64,000 nt of DNA from the NCBI RefSeq assembly GCF_003248605.1, contig NZ_QFPF01000003.1, forward strand, positions 25,124-89,123, written 5' to 3'. Source of the DNA: Microbacterium sp. GTDB taxonomy: Bacteria; Actinomycetota; Actinomycetes; Actinomycetales; Microbacteriaceae. Shown here in pieces: positions 28,112 to 36,196 of this stretch (its first letter is position 1; every line of letters starts with the position of its first letter). The notes under the pieces are model-generated. The model was not told the DNA's origin. It ran no database searches and worked only from the letters and a program-made list of their open reading frames with translations. Position numbers and translations under genes: made by a program.

Positions 28112-28630
28112 GTGACCACCCCGCCCTTCGCCGCGCCCACCGACGCCGAACTCGCTGTCGTCACCGGGCAGCTGGGTCGCCCCGTGCGCGGGGTCGTCGG
28201 TATTGCCGCGCGCTGCGTCTGCGGCAATCCCACCGTCGTGGCCACCGCTCCGCGGCTGCCGGACGGCACGCCGTTCCCGACGTTCTACTACCTCACCCAC
28301 CCTGCGGCGACGGCGGCGATGAGCGAGCTCGAGGCCACGCACGTCATGGCCGAGCTGCAGGAGACCCTCCAGGCCGACGACGATCTGCTCGCCGGCTACG
28401 CGGCCGCGCACCGCGCTTATCTCGCCGACCGCGCCGGATTCGGCGAGGTCCCCGAGATCGAGGGCATCTCCGCCGGTGGCATGCCCAGGCGGGTCAAGTG
28501 CCTGCACGCCCTCGCCGGCCACGCCCTGGCGGCCGGCCCCGGGGTCAATCCCGTCGGCGATCTGGCGCTGGCGCGCTCGCGCTGGTCCCCCTCCGTCTGC
28601 GTCTGCGCCGATCCCGGAGCCGCCGGGTGA
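28112..28630 (+). CDS. DUF501 family protein
   Basis: A 172-residue protein with the conserved DUF501 pattern: LGRPVRGVVGIAARCVCGNP near the N terminus, FPTFYYLTHP, then PRRVKCLHALAGHALA and NPVGD. It has several conserved Cys and His residues (CVCG, CLH, and a terminal CVCADPG), suggesting metal binding. TACCCT at 28100-28105 lies 6 bases before the GTG start, so it may have its own leaderless transcript as well as operon read-through. Its stop overlaps the protease start (GTGA). Function unknown. Confidence 0.88.
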   Translation: MTTPPFAAPTDAELAVVTGQLGRPVRGVVGIAARCVCGNPTVVATAPRLPDGTPFPTFYYLTHPAATAAMSELEATHVMAELQETLQADDDLLAGYAAAHRAYLADRAGFGEVPEIEGISAGGMPRRVKCLHALAGHALAAGPGVNPVGDLALARSRWSPSVCVCADPGAAG

Positions 28631-29961
28631 GGGCAGGGCGAGCGCGCGGACTGCGCGCGAGTGCCGCGGCGCTGCTGGTCGGGGCGATCGTGCTCGCGGG
28701 CGGTGTGGCGCCCGCGGCGGCTACGGCCACGGCATCCGCCCCCGTCGTCGAACCCGCGTTCGCGGATGACACCGCCGATCCCGTCCGCCAGGCAGAGTAC
28801 TGGCTCGATGCCCTCGGCGTGCGGCAGGCGTGGCAGACCACCCGTGGCGCGGGCCAGCGCATCGCGATCATCGACACGGGTATCGGCGCGGGTCCGCCCG
28901 AGTTCGCGGGCGCGGTCGTCGGCGGCACGGACGTGTCGGGGGCGGGATCGGCCGACGGCCGCACGCCCATCGGTGCCGTCGATGCCAACCACGGCTCGTG
29001 GGTCGCCTCGCTCGCCGCGGCCCGCGGCACCGCGGGCGGAACCGGCATGGTGGGTGTCGCGCCCGAGGCCGAGCTGCTCTCGGTGTCCGTCGGTTTCGGC
29101 ACGACGGCCCGGGTCTCGTTCGTCGACCAGGTCGCGGAGGCGATCCGCTGGTCGGTGGATGCCGGAGCCACCATCATCAACCTCTCTTTCACGACGAACA
29201 CCCTCGACTGGGACCCGCGCTGGGACGACGCGTTCCTCTACGCCGCCGAGAACGACGTGCTCGTCATCGTCGCGGCCGGCAACAGGGGCAGCGGCACGAC
29301 CCGCGTGGGCGCGCCCGCGACGATTCCCGGCGTGCTGACGGTGGGCGGGGTGGACCCGGCCGGAAACGCGAGCGAGCAGGCGTCGACGCAGGGCATCACG
29401 ATCGGAGTCTCGGCGCCCAGCGAACAGCTGCTCGGCGTCTCCGCCGACGGACGCATCGTCACGTGGAGCGGAACGAGCGGGGCGGCGCCGATCGTGGCGG
29501 GCATCGCGGCGCTGGTGCGCGCGGCCCACCCCGAACTCGACGTCGCTAATGTCGTGAATCGCCTCATCCAGACGGCGAAACCGGCCGAGGCTGCCACCGC
29601 GCGACCCGATCCGCTCTACGGCTATGGCATCGTCGACGCATCTGCGGCAGTGCAGGCCAGCATCCCCGCTGTCGCGGAGAACCCGATGGGTAGTATCGAG
29701 GAGTGGATCCGGCTCTACCGCCGAGCCGATATCGAGCCGGCGCCGGACCCCACCGCGGCGCCGGTCGAGATCGAGGCGCTTCCTCCGGCCGGCTCCCGAA
29801 CGGAGGCCGGTTCGGCGTTGCTCCCGTCCCCGGACAGTCTGCGGTACGGGACACTGCCTCTCCTGGCTTCGACCCTGGCTGGTATCCTGGTAGCGCTCGG
29901 CGTCACCGCAGCTGTCCGACGCATCCGATCGGCGCGCCCACACCGCGCACCGACTCCGTGA
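28627..29961 (+). CDS. Membrane-anchored subtilisin-like serine protease (S8, mycosin-like layout)
   Basis: A 444-residue secreted protease. It has a signal peptide (AAALLVGAIVLAGGVAPAAA) and a catalytic triad visible as Asp in IAIIDTGIG, His in DANHGSWVASLAA and Ser in WSGTSGAAPIVAG. The oxyanion Asn is in VIVAAGNRGSG. A C-terminal hydrophobic helix (LPLLASTLAGILVALGVTAAV) and basic tail anchor it. This layout is mycosin-like, but no ESX genes are present in the window. The start GTG 28627 overlaps the DUF501 stop by 4 bases, so the two are translationally coupled. Confidence 0.9.
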   Translation: MRAGRARGLRASAAALLVGAIVLAGGVAPAAATATASAPVVEPAFADDTADPVRQAEYWLDALGVRQAWQTTRGAGQRIAIIDTGIGAGPPEFAGAVVGGTDVSGAGSADGRTPIGAVDANHGSWVASLAAARGTAGGTGMVGVAPEAELLSVSVGFGTTARVSFVDQVAEAIRWSVDAGATIINLSFTTNTLDWDPRWDDAFLYAAENDVLVIVAAGNRGSGTTRVGAPATIPGVLTVGGVDPAGNASEQASTQGITIGVSAPSEQLLGVSADGRIVTWSGTSGAAPIVAGIAALVRAAHPELDVANVVNRLIQTAKPAEAATARPDPLYGYGIVDASAAVQASIPAVAENPMGSIEEWIRLYRRADIEPAPDPTAAPVEIEALPPAGSRTEAGSALLPSPDSLRYGTLPLLASTLAGILVALGVTAAVRRIRSARPHRAPTP

Positions 29962-29984
29962 TCCTTTGAGGAGTTCCCCCCATC

Positions 29985-31448
29985 GTGACAAGCACCGTGA
30001 CACCTGCCGTGCCCAAGATCCTCATCGTCGGCGGCGGCTACGCCGGCTTCTACACCGCGTGGAAGCTGGAGAAGCACCTTCGAAAGGGCGAGGCCGAGGT
30101 CACGATCGTCGACCCGCTGCCGTACATGACCTACCAGCCCTTCCTCCCCGAGGTCGCGGCCGGATCCATCGAGGCGCGCCACTCGGTGGTGGCGCTGCGC
30201 CGCCACCTCAAGCGCACGACCGTCGTCACGGCCAAGGTGACCGGCATCGATCACGCCAACAAGACCGCCACGATCACCCCCGAGCTGGGCGAGCCGTGGC
30301 AGCACGAGTACGACCAGATCGTCGTGACCGCGGGCGCCGTCTCGCGCACGTTCCCGATCCCCGGCATCGCCGACAACGCGATCGGGCTGAAGACGATCGA
30401 AGAGGCCGTCGCGATCCGCGACCGCCTCATGTCCAACTTCGACAAGGCGGCGACACTGCCGGCCGGCCCCGAACGCGAGCGTCTGCTCACCGTCGTCGTC
30501 GTCGGCGGCGGATTCGCCGGCATCGAGGTGTTCGCCGAGCTGCGCTCGTTCGCCTCCGCGCTGCTGAAGGACTACCCGCAGCTGACGTTCGACGACACGA
30601 GCTTCCACCTGATCGAGGCGATGGGCCGGATCATGCCCGAGGTCTCGCTCAAGACGAGCGAATGGGTGCTGAAGGACCTCGCTACCCGCGGCGCCTACGT
30701 GCACCTCGACACGCAGGTCAAGGGCGCCGTCGACGGCAACGTCGAGCTCTCCACCGGCGAGACCATCCCCGCTGACCTGATCATCTGGACGGCCGGTGTC
30801 ATGGCCAACCCCACGGTAGTCCGCGGCGGCGACCTCCCGGTCGAGGAGCGCGGTCGCATCCGCACCCGCGCCGATCTGCGCGTGGGCACCGACGAAGAGA
30901 TCGTCGAGGGCGCCTGGGCGGCCGGCGACGTGTCGGCCGTTCCCGACCTCACGGGCAAGGGCGTCGGAGGCTACTGCGTGCCCAACGCGCAGCACGCCGT
31001 CCGCCAGGCGAAGCTTCTCGCCAAGAACCTCACCGCGGTGCTGCGCGGCGAGGTGCCCGTCGACTACATCCACCACAACCTCGGTGCGGTGGCGGGGCTC
31101 GGCCTCTACAACGGCGTGTTCCAGTCCAAGGGCATCGCGCTCAAGGGCTTCATCGCGTGGCTCGCCCACCGCGGCTACCACGGCATGGCGATGCCCTCGT
31201 GGGAGCGCAAGATCCGCGTCGTCTGGGGCTGGATCAACAACTTCTTCCTCGGCCGCGATCTCGTCAACCTCTCCACGGTGCAGAACCCGCGCTACGTGTT
31301 CGAGGAGTTCGCCGCACGGCCGCGTCCGGCCCAGCCCGAGGCGGCACCGGCGGTCACCCCGCCCGCCGTCCCGCGCGAGGCGGGCAAGGCGGCCGATGCG
31401 CCCGAGGCCGTCGAATCCGACGCCAAGGCAGCAGCCGCCGCGCGCTGA
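29985..31448 (+). CDS. ndh: Type II NADH dehydrogenase (NDH-2)
   Basis: A 487-residue single-subunit flavoprotein that passes electrons from NADH to quinone without proton pumping. The FAD motif is ILIVGGGYAGFYTAWKLE, and the NADH motif is VVVVGGGFAGIEVFAELR. The quinone-side motif YMTYQPFLPEVAAGSIEARH and the second FAD contact GAWAAGDVSAVPDL also match. A C-terminal amphipathic region (WINNFFLGRDLVNLST) may bind the membrane. The final 45 residues are an Ala/Pro/Glu-rich extension. GAGGAG lies upstream of the GTG. Confidence 0.95.
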   Translation: MTSTVTPAVPKILIVGGGYAGFYTAWKLEKHLRKGEAEVTIVDPLPYMTYQPFLPEVAAGSIEARHSVVALRRHLKRTTVVTAKVTGIDHANKTATITPELGEPWQHEYDQIVVTAGAVSRTFPIPGIADNAIGLKTIEEAVAIRDRLMSNFDKAATLPAGPERERLLTVVVVGGGFAGIEVFAELRSFASALLKDYPQLTFDDTSFHLIEAMGRIMPEVSLKTSEWVLKDLATRGAYVHLDTQVKGAVDGNVELSTGETIPADLIIWTAGVMANPTVVRGGDLPVEERGRIRTRADLRVGTDEEIVEGAWAAGDVSAVPDLTGKGVGGYCVPNAQHAVRQAKLLAKNLTAVLRGEVPVDYIHHNLGAVAGLGLYNGVFQSKGIALKGFIAWLAHRGYHGMAMPSWERKIRVVWGWINNFFLGRDLVNLSTVQNPRYVFEEFAARPRPAQPEAAPAVTPPAVPREAGKAADAPEAVESDAKAAAAAR

Positions 31449-31554
31449 GCGGCCTGCTCCTCCCGTACTGCGCCGAAGGCCGCGCGGGGCACCTCCGTAC
31501 GGTGCCCCGCGCGGCCTTCGGCGATACTGGGGAAGGTGCCGGTGTTCCGGCGAC

Positions 31555-31627
31555 GCCCCCGTAGCCCAATGGCAGAGGCAGGCGACTTAAAATCGCCCAA
31601 GTGTGGGTTCGAGTCCCACCGGGGGTA
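31555..31627 (+). tRNA. tRNA with anticodon UAA (tRNA-Leu by codon), class I variable loop
   Basis: A complete cloverleaf. The acceptor GCCCCCG pairs with CGGGGGT (G1-U72 wobble) with discriminator A73. The D arm is GCC/GGC with the loop containing GG. The anticodon stem GGCGA/TCGCC has loop CTTAAAA (anticodon TAA). The T arm GTGGG/CCCAC has loop TTCGAGT. The variable loop is only 5 bases (CAAGT), whereas bacterial tRNA-Leu normally has a long variable arm. CCA is not encoded. Decoding of UUA by leucine is inferred from the anticodon. Confidence 0.9.
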
Positions 31628-31719
31628 CTGACAGCTGGTCGGATCGGCCCGGGGATCGTCGCTTACCTCGGCCTCCAGCATCCCGCGCCGCCGACGACCC
31701 GCGCCTCCCGCGTCCCGTC

Positions 31720-31821
31720 GACCCGCGCCTCCGGTCGACCCGCGCCTCCGGCCGACCCGCGCCTCCGGCCGACCCGCGCCTCCGGTCGACCCGCGCCTCC
31801 GGTCGACCCGCGCCTCCGGCC
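31720..31821. repeat. 17-bp tandem repeat, six copies
   Basis: Six head-to-tail copies of GACCCGCGCCTCCGGYC, with degenerate partial units on both sides (about 31696-31719 and 31822-31838). The unit is not a multiple of three and lies between a tRNA and the terC end. It is a candidate variable-number locus. Intergenic region 31628-31962 holds no gene. Confidence 0.9.
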
Positions 31822-31836
31822 GACCCGTGCGTCCCG

Positions 31837-31905
31837 CCGAACCCACATTTTTGCAGCGAGCCACCACACGTCGGAGGGTGGCTCGCTGCAAAAATGTGGG
31901 TTCGG
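31837..31905. repeat. Perfect 29-bp inverted repeat with 11-base loop
   Basis: The left arm (31837-31865, containing ACCCACATTTTTGCAGCGAG) and right arm (31877-31905) are perfect reverse complements. It lies downstream of terC (minus strand) and of the tRNA. The A5/T5 runs inside the stem make it unusual in this GC-rich genome. It could be a terminator or a palindromic mobile element. Confidence 0.92.
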
Positions 31906-31962
31906 CCCGCGGCCGGGCCCGAGGCCCGGGCCCGGCGGGCGCGCATGACGGGATGCCGGGAC

Positions 31963-33087
31963 TCAGCCGCGCCCGTCGCGGGCACCCGCCGCGCGCTCGG
32001 CTTCGTCGTCGTAGCGGATCTCACCCTCGACGCCCTCGCCGCGCACATCATCGACCTGCTCGTCGAGGCTCGGTGCGCCCGAGCTGGAGTCTGCGTCGTC
32101 CCACGCGGGATCGTCGTCGCTGCGCTCGTCGCGGCGGGTCTTCACGAGGCTGGCCACCGTCGCGACCGCGATCGTCGCGGCGATGAACAGCAGCGAGAAC
32201 CAGATCGGGATCTCCGGTGCCCACTCCACCGGCTGCCCGCCGTTGACGAAGGGCAGCTCGTTGACGTGCAGGGCGTGGAAGACGAGCTTCACGCCGATGA
32301 AGGCGAGGATGACGGCGAGCCCCTGCGCGAGGTAGACGAGACGCTCGAGCAGCCCGCCGATGAGGAAGAAGAGCTGACGCAGCCCCATGAGGGCGAACGC
32401 GTTGGCGGTGAAGACGATGTAGGCCTCGTTGGTCAGCCCGTAGATGGCGGGGATCGAGTCGACGGCAAAGATGAGGTCGATGAATCCGATCGCGATGATC
32501 GTGAGCATCATCGGTGTGACGAACAGCATCCCGCCCTGGCGCACCGTCAGCCGGTCGCCGTGATACTCCTCGGTGACGCGGAGGTGGCGGCGCACGAACC
32601 GCATGAACCTGCCGTCGACGGGGTTGCTGTCGTGGTCCGAGAAGGCCTGACGCCAGGCGAGGAACAGCAGCAGCGCCCCGAAGAGGTAGAAGATCCAGGA
32701 GAAGTTCTCGATCAGCGACGCGCCCACGGCGATGAAGATCCCGCGCAGCACGAGGGCGATCACGATCCCGATCATGAGCACCTTCTGCTGGTACGCCTTC
32801 GGTACGGCGAAGCCCGCCATCACCAGCAGGAACACGAACAGGTTGTCGATCGACAGGGCCTTCTCGGTCAGATACCCCGCGAAGTACTCGCCGCCGAAGT
32901 CCCATCCCGAGACCAGGCCGATACCGATGCCGAACAGCAGCGCGAGCGCGATGTAGAACGCGGACCACCGCGCCGATTCGCCGATCGTCGGCTCGTGGGG
33001 CTTGCGCACGTGGGCGAAGAACTCATAGACGAAGAACGCGATCGTGACGGCGATCGTGATGATCCACACGAGGGGGGTGATGTTCAC
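31963..33087 (-). CDS. TerC/Alx-family integral membrane protein
   Basis: A 374-residue protein with about nine transmembrane helices and the TerC hallmarks ALSIDNLFVFLLV and GFIDLIFAVDSIPAI, whose acidic residues form the metal-binding site. The C-terminal 60 residues are a hydrophilic Asp/Glu-rich tail. Members export Mn2+ or help metalate exported proteins. The GTG start has GGAG 6 bases upstream. The leader carries a probable yybP-ykoY element, so manganese likely controls expression. Confidence 0.94.
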   Translation of the reverse strand: MNITPLVWIITIAVTIAFFVYEFFAHVRKPHEPTIGESARWSAFYIALALLFGIGIGLVSGWDFGGEYFAGYLTEKALSIDNLFVFLLVMAGFAVPKAYQQKVLMIGIVIALVLRGIFIAVGASLIENFSWIFYLFGALLLFLAWRQAFSDHDSNPVDGRFMRFVRRHLRVTEEYHGDRLTVRQGGMLFVTPMMLTIIAIGFIDLIFAVDSIPAIYGLTNEAYIVFTANAFALMGLRQLFFLIGGLLERLVYLAQGLAVILAFIGVKLVFHALHVNELPFVNGGQPVEWAPEIPIWFSLLFIAATIAVATVASLVKTRRDERSDDDPAWDDADSSSGAPSLDEQVDDVRGEGVEGEIRYDDEAERAAGARDGRG

Positions 33088-33118
33088 GGGTACTCCAAGA
33101 GACGATGACGGATGTCGT

Positions 33119-33207
33119 CAAGGTCTCTTCCACCCGAAGGCCGGCGGGCCGGGACACCTCATCGAGTCCGTAGTGACGGGTCCGCCGCAGTGGGAGTACT
33201 CCCCTTG
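33119..33207 (-). promoter_or_regulatory. Probable yybP-ykoY (Mn2+) riboswitch aptamer upstream of terC
   Basis: Read on the minus strand, the leader has CAAGGGGAGUACUCCC at its 5' side and AGAGACCUUGACG at its 3' side. CAAGG (33207-33203) pairs with CCUUG (33123-33119) to close P1. GGGGAGUA and AGACCUU are the conserved halves of the yybP-ykoY aptamer. After it, GACGA...UCGUC can form an alternative hairpin just before the terC ribosome site. Two further internal hairpins fit the family layout. Confidence 0.75.
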
Positions 33208-33337
33208 TGCAGGACACTCTAACCCCGGTTCACCCCGGTGCGCACGTCGGATGCGGATACTCACTGCTCTGCCAGGCCCGAGCGCGCCCTCCTCGGTACG
33301 ATGAGAGAGTCCATGTCGACGCGCGCAGGAGACTCAC

Positions 33338-33907
33338 ATGTGGGAATGGCTCATCCCGGTTCTGATCGTCGTGGCGCTCGTCGTCTTCGCCGGCATCTAC
33401 CTCTGGGCGACGTACAACTCCCTCGTGTCGCTGAACGTGCGCGTCGATGAGGCCTGGAGCGACATCACCGTGCAGCTCAAGCGCCGCGCCGACCTGCTGC
33501 CGAACCTCATCGAGGCGGTCAAGGGGTACGCCGCACACGAGAGGGCGGTGTTCGAGAACGTCACCCGCGCCCGTGCCGAGACCCTGGCGGCCGATTCTCC
33601 AGGGCAGGCGGGCGTCGCGGAGGGGCATATGCAGCGTGCGCTGAAGTCGCTGTTCGCCGTCGCCGAGGCGTATCCCCAGCTGCTGGCGAGTCAGAACTTC
33701 TTGCAGCTGCAGCAGTCGGTCGTCGACACCGAAGACAAGATCCAGGCATCCCGTCGCTTCTACAACGGCGGTGTGCGCGAGCTCAACACCAAGATCAAGG
33801 TCTTTCCGAACAACCTGTTCGCCCGCAACCTCGGCTTCCACGAGCGGGAGTTCTTCGAGGTCGAGAACGGTGCCGCGATCTCGGAACCGCCACGCGTGCA
33901 GTTCTGA
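33338..33907 (+). CDS. LemA family protein
   Basis: A 189-residue protein with one N-terminal membrane helix (LIPVLIVVALVVFAGIYLWATYN), then the LemA helical domain: VDEAWSDITVQLKRRADLLPNLIEAVKGYA, SLFAVAEAYPQLLASQNF, FYNGGVRELNTKIKVFPNNLFA. AGGAG precedes the ATG, and TACGAT at 33297-33302 gives a short leader. LemA proteins occur across bacteria at the membrane; the biochemical role is not settled. The gene converges on the secreted-type protein downstream. Confidence 0.93.
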   Translation: MWEWLIPVLIVVALVVFAGIYLWATYNSLVSLNVRVDEAWSDITVQLKRRADLLPNLIEAVKGYAAHERAVFENVTRARAETLAADSPGQAGVAEGHMQRALKSLFAVAEAYPQLLASQNFLQLQQSVVDTEDKIQASRRFYNGGVRELNTKIKVFPNNLFARNLGFHEREFFEVENGAAISEPPRVQF

Positions 33908-33916
33908 GCCGCGAGC

Positions 33917-34828
33917 TCACCACACCTCGAGCACGAGCTCGTCGCCGACGAAGTCCATGCCGCCGCGCAGCATCCAGTTCGCATCGCGGTAGGTGAGGGA
34001 TGCCGGCGAGCCGTCATGTGCGGTGCCCTCGACGGTGACGACCACATCGCCGCCGGAGGCGGTGAACGTCTGCGGGGCGGGATCGAGCGCCAGCTGGGGG
34101 CGAGTCTCGACGCGGTAGGAGAACCGCGTGACGGCGGCGAGATCGACGCCCCAGGGGATCACGATGCCGCACCGCGAGGGGATCTCGGTGCCCCCGGTCG
34201 TGCACTCATCGAGGTAGTCGTCGAACTGCTGCTGCGCCAGTGCCGCCGCGCCGGGGGAGAGGGTCGCATCGATGTGCACCTCGACCGGACGATCGCCCGC
34301 CACGACGGCGACGGACTCTCCGTCGATGAGCTCGGCGGGTGCCGCCCGCACCGGATACTCGGCGGGGAGGAGGGCGACCTCGCCCGCCGCGACGAAGGCA
34401 TCGCCCACCTGCACCGCGTCGCCGAGGCTCGTGCTGACCCGGAGCGTCCCGAGATGGTCGGCGGCGAGCTGCCATCGCCCGGTGGCGCGGGAGAGCACGA
34501 AGAACAGCTCGCGGCGCTCGTCGCCCAGCTCCACCCACGCGCTGAATCCGTGGGAGTCATCGGATCCCGCGCCGTGATCCTCGAGCTCGACCGCGGTGAC
34601 GAAGCCGCTCGCGCCCGCGAACGCGTCACGCACGGTCTGCGTGTCGCCCTCGAAGGCGCCCAGGTCGGCGAGAGCGTCGATGTCACCGGCGGCGAGCGCG
34701 GTGACGTAGTCGTCGGCGGCGTCCGCGGCGGAGGGCGTGAGTGACGACACCCACCAGGCCGCACCGATGCCCGCCAGTGCCAGTGCCGACACCGCCGCTG
34801 CGATCGCGATCACAGCGCCCCGTCTCAC
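33917..34828 (-). CDS. Membrane-anchored hypothetical protein
   Basis: A 303-residue protein starting at GTG 34828, which overlaps the stop of the upstream YcaQ-like gene by 4 bases. RRGAVIAIAAAVSALALAGIGAAWWVSSL is a signal anchor. The rest is extracytoplasmic, with an NTF2-like opening (AADDYVTALAAGDIDALADLGAF) and two central beta-rich domains. A Cys pair (DECTTGG, SRCGIVI) could form a disulphide. No catalytic motif is recognised. Its ending FVGDELVLEVW is well defined, and it converges with lemA 9 bases away. Confidence 0.78.
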   Translation of the reverse strand: MRRGAVIAIAAAVSALALAGIGAAWWVSSLTPSAADAADDYVTALAAGDIDALADLGAFEGDTQTVRDAFAGASGFVTAVELEDHGAGSDDSHGFSAWVELGDERRELFFVLSRATGRWQLAADHLGTLRVSTSLGDAVQVGDAFVAAGEVALLPAEYPVRAAPAELIDGESVAVVAGDRPVEVHIDATLSPGAAALAQQQFDDYLDECTTGGTEIPSRCGIVIPWGVDLAAVTRFSYRVETRPQLALDPAPQTFTASGGDVVVTVEGTAHDGSPASLTYRDANWMLRGGMDFVGDELVLEVW

Positions 34829-36120
34829 ACGATCACCTGCGCGGCCGCGGGTTCGTCGGCTGCGGGTTCGACCGGCTGCGGATCGACGCGGTCGTGCCGT
34901 GCCGCGTCGGACATGACGCGGGCGAGATCGTCGACCGCGTCGCCCCAGCCTGAGATCGACACGCTTTCCAGGCCCTGCCACGTCGCGGCGTCGCGCAGCA
35001 CCCCGGCGAGCGACTCGGCCGCGTGCGGGGGCGCGCCCGGCTCCCACCATGCGGACTGCACGAGCAGCCGCGACCTCGTGCGGTCGGCCTTCAGATCGAC
35101 GCGTCCGACGACGTCGTCGCCGACGAGGACGGGCAGGGAGTAGTACCCGAAGCGGCGCTGGGCCGACGGCGTGTAGATCTCGATGCGGTAGTCGAAGGCG
35201 AAGAGGCGTTCGGCGCGCTCGCGGAACCAGACCATGGGATCGAAGGGTGTCAACACGGTCGCCGCCTCGACGCGGCGCGGCACCACCGCGTCGCGATGCA
35301 TCCAGGCGGGCAGGGCACGTCCTCCGCGCTCCCACCCCTCGACCGCCACAGGCAGGAGCTCTCCCGCCTCGACGAGCTCTGCGATCGCCCGGCGCACCTC
35401 GCCCCGGCGACGCAGGCGCCAGTAGTCGTCGAGATCGGACTCGGTTGCAACGCCATAGGCGGCGGCTGCTCGCCGGACCAGCTCGCGCATCGCCTCGTCG
35501 CGCGCCACCGGCTGGACGTGGGCGGGGATGACATCGTGCGCCAGCGCGTAGCGGCGCTCGAACCCCCGTCGGCCCGCGATCGCGACCTCGCCGAACAGCC
35601 ACAGGTACTCGAGGGCGCGCTTGACCTCGTTCCAATCCCACCACGGCCCCCGTGCGGCGGCGTGCGCGTCGCTCTCGATCTCGGCGGGACGCAGCGGCCC
35701 TCGCGACGCCAGCTCGGCGCGCACCCACTCCACCGTCGCCGTGTTCTCGGCGAACCATGTGGCCGGCCCCGCGTAGCGCGCACGGTGGTCGTCCATGCGG
35801 AACGCGAACAGCCCCCAGTCCTCTGCGGGGATGAACGATGCCACGTGCGCCCAGAACTCGACGTACGGGGCGCGACGCGCGAACAGCAGACGATCCAGGC
35901 GCCCGGTGTCGTACGGACCGAGTCGGGAGAAGAGGGGCATGTAGTGCGAGCGCGCGAAGACGTTGACCGAGTCGATCTGCAGCACGCGCATTCGCCGCAG
36001 CTCGGCATTCATGCGCCTCGTGCCGGGATCGCCCGCAGCGCTGCCGCCGGGTCGCGCCCCGAATCCCTGCGCGGCCAGCGCCGCACGCCGCGCCTGCGCC
36101 GCACTCAGGGTCTGCCTCAC
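34825..36120 (-). CDS. Winged-helix protein of the YcaQ (crosslink-repair glycosylase-like) family
   Basis: A 431-residue protein of the HTH_42/YcaQ family. Visible blocks are VLQIDSVNVFARSHYMPLFSRLGPY, the acidic FWAHVASFIPAEDW, GRRGFERRYALAHDVIP, FDPMVWFRERAERLFAFDYRIEIY and GRVDLKADR. Characterised YcaQ-type enzymes unhook DNA interstrand crosslinks; activity here is inferred. The GTG 36120 is preferred: TAGGCT lies 7 bases upstream. An in-frame ATG at 36150 would add 10 residues. The next gene overlaps its stop. Confidence 0.86.
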   Translation of the reverse strand: MRQTLSAAQARRAALAAQGFGARPGGSAAGDPGTRRMNAELRRMRVLQIDSVNVFARSHYMPLFSRLGPYDTGRLDRLLFARRAPYVEFWAHVASFIPAEDWGLFAFRMDDHRARYAGPATWFAENTATVEWVRAELASRGPLRPAEIESDAHAAARGPWWDWNEVKRALEYLWLFGEVAIAGRRGFERRYALAHDVIPAHVQPVARDEAMRELVRRAAAAYGVATESDLDDYWRLRRRGEVRRAIAELVEAGELLPVAVEGWERGGRALPAWMHRDAVVPRRVEAATVLTPFDPMVWFRERAERLFAFDYRIEIYTPSAQRRFGYYSLPVLVGDDVVGRVDLKADRTRSRLLVQSAWWEPGAPPHAAESLAGVLRDAATWQGLESVSISGWGDAVDDLARVMSDAARHDRVDPQPVEPAADEPAAAQVIV

Positions 36121-36196
36121 GCGCGTCAGCCTAGCCCCGGCCGCCGACACGGGCCCGGGAGCCGGGGGTGTCCGCGCGAGATCCTAGACTTGCCGG

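Noticed and set aside
28627..29961. ESX/type VII secretion locus (because of the mycosin-like protease)
   Set aside because: No EccB-E, WXG100 or FtsK-like genes are found in the window; the neighbours are housekeeping genes.
31720..31821. Possible CRISPR array
   Set aside because: Units are 17 bases head-to-tail with no spacers, and no cas genes are present.
31603..33108. Long plus-strand open frame over the tandem repeat and opposite terC
   Set aside because: Antisense to terC. Its N-terminal part merely translates the 17-bp repeats. No ribosome site or domain.
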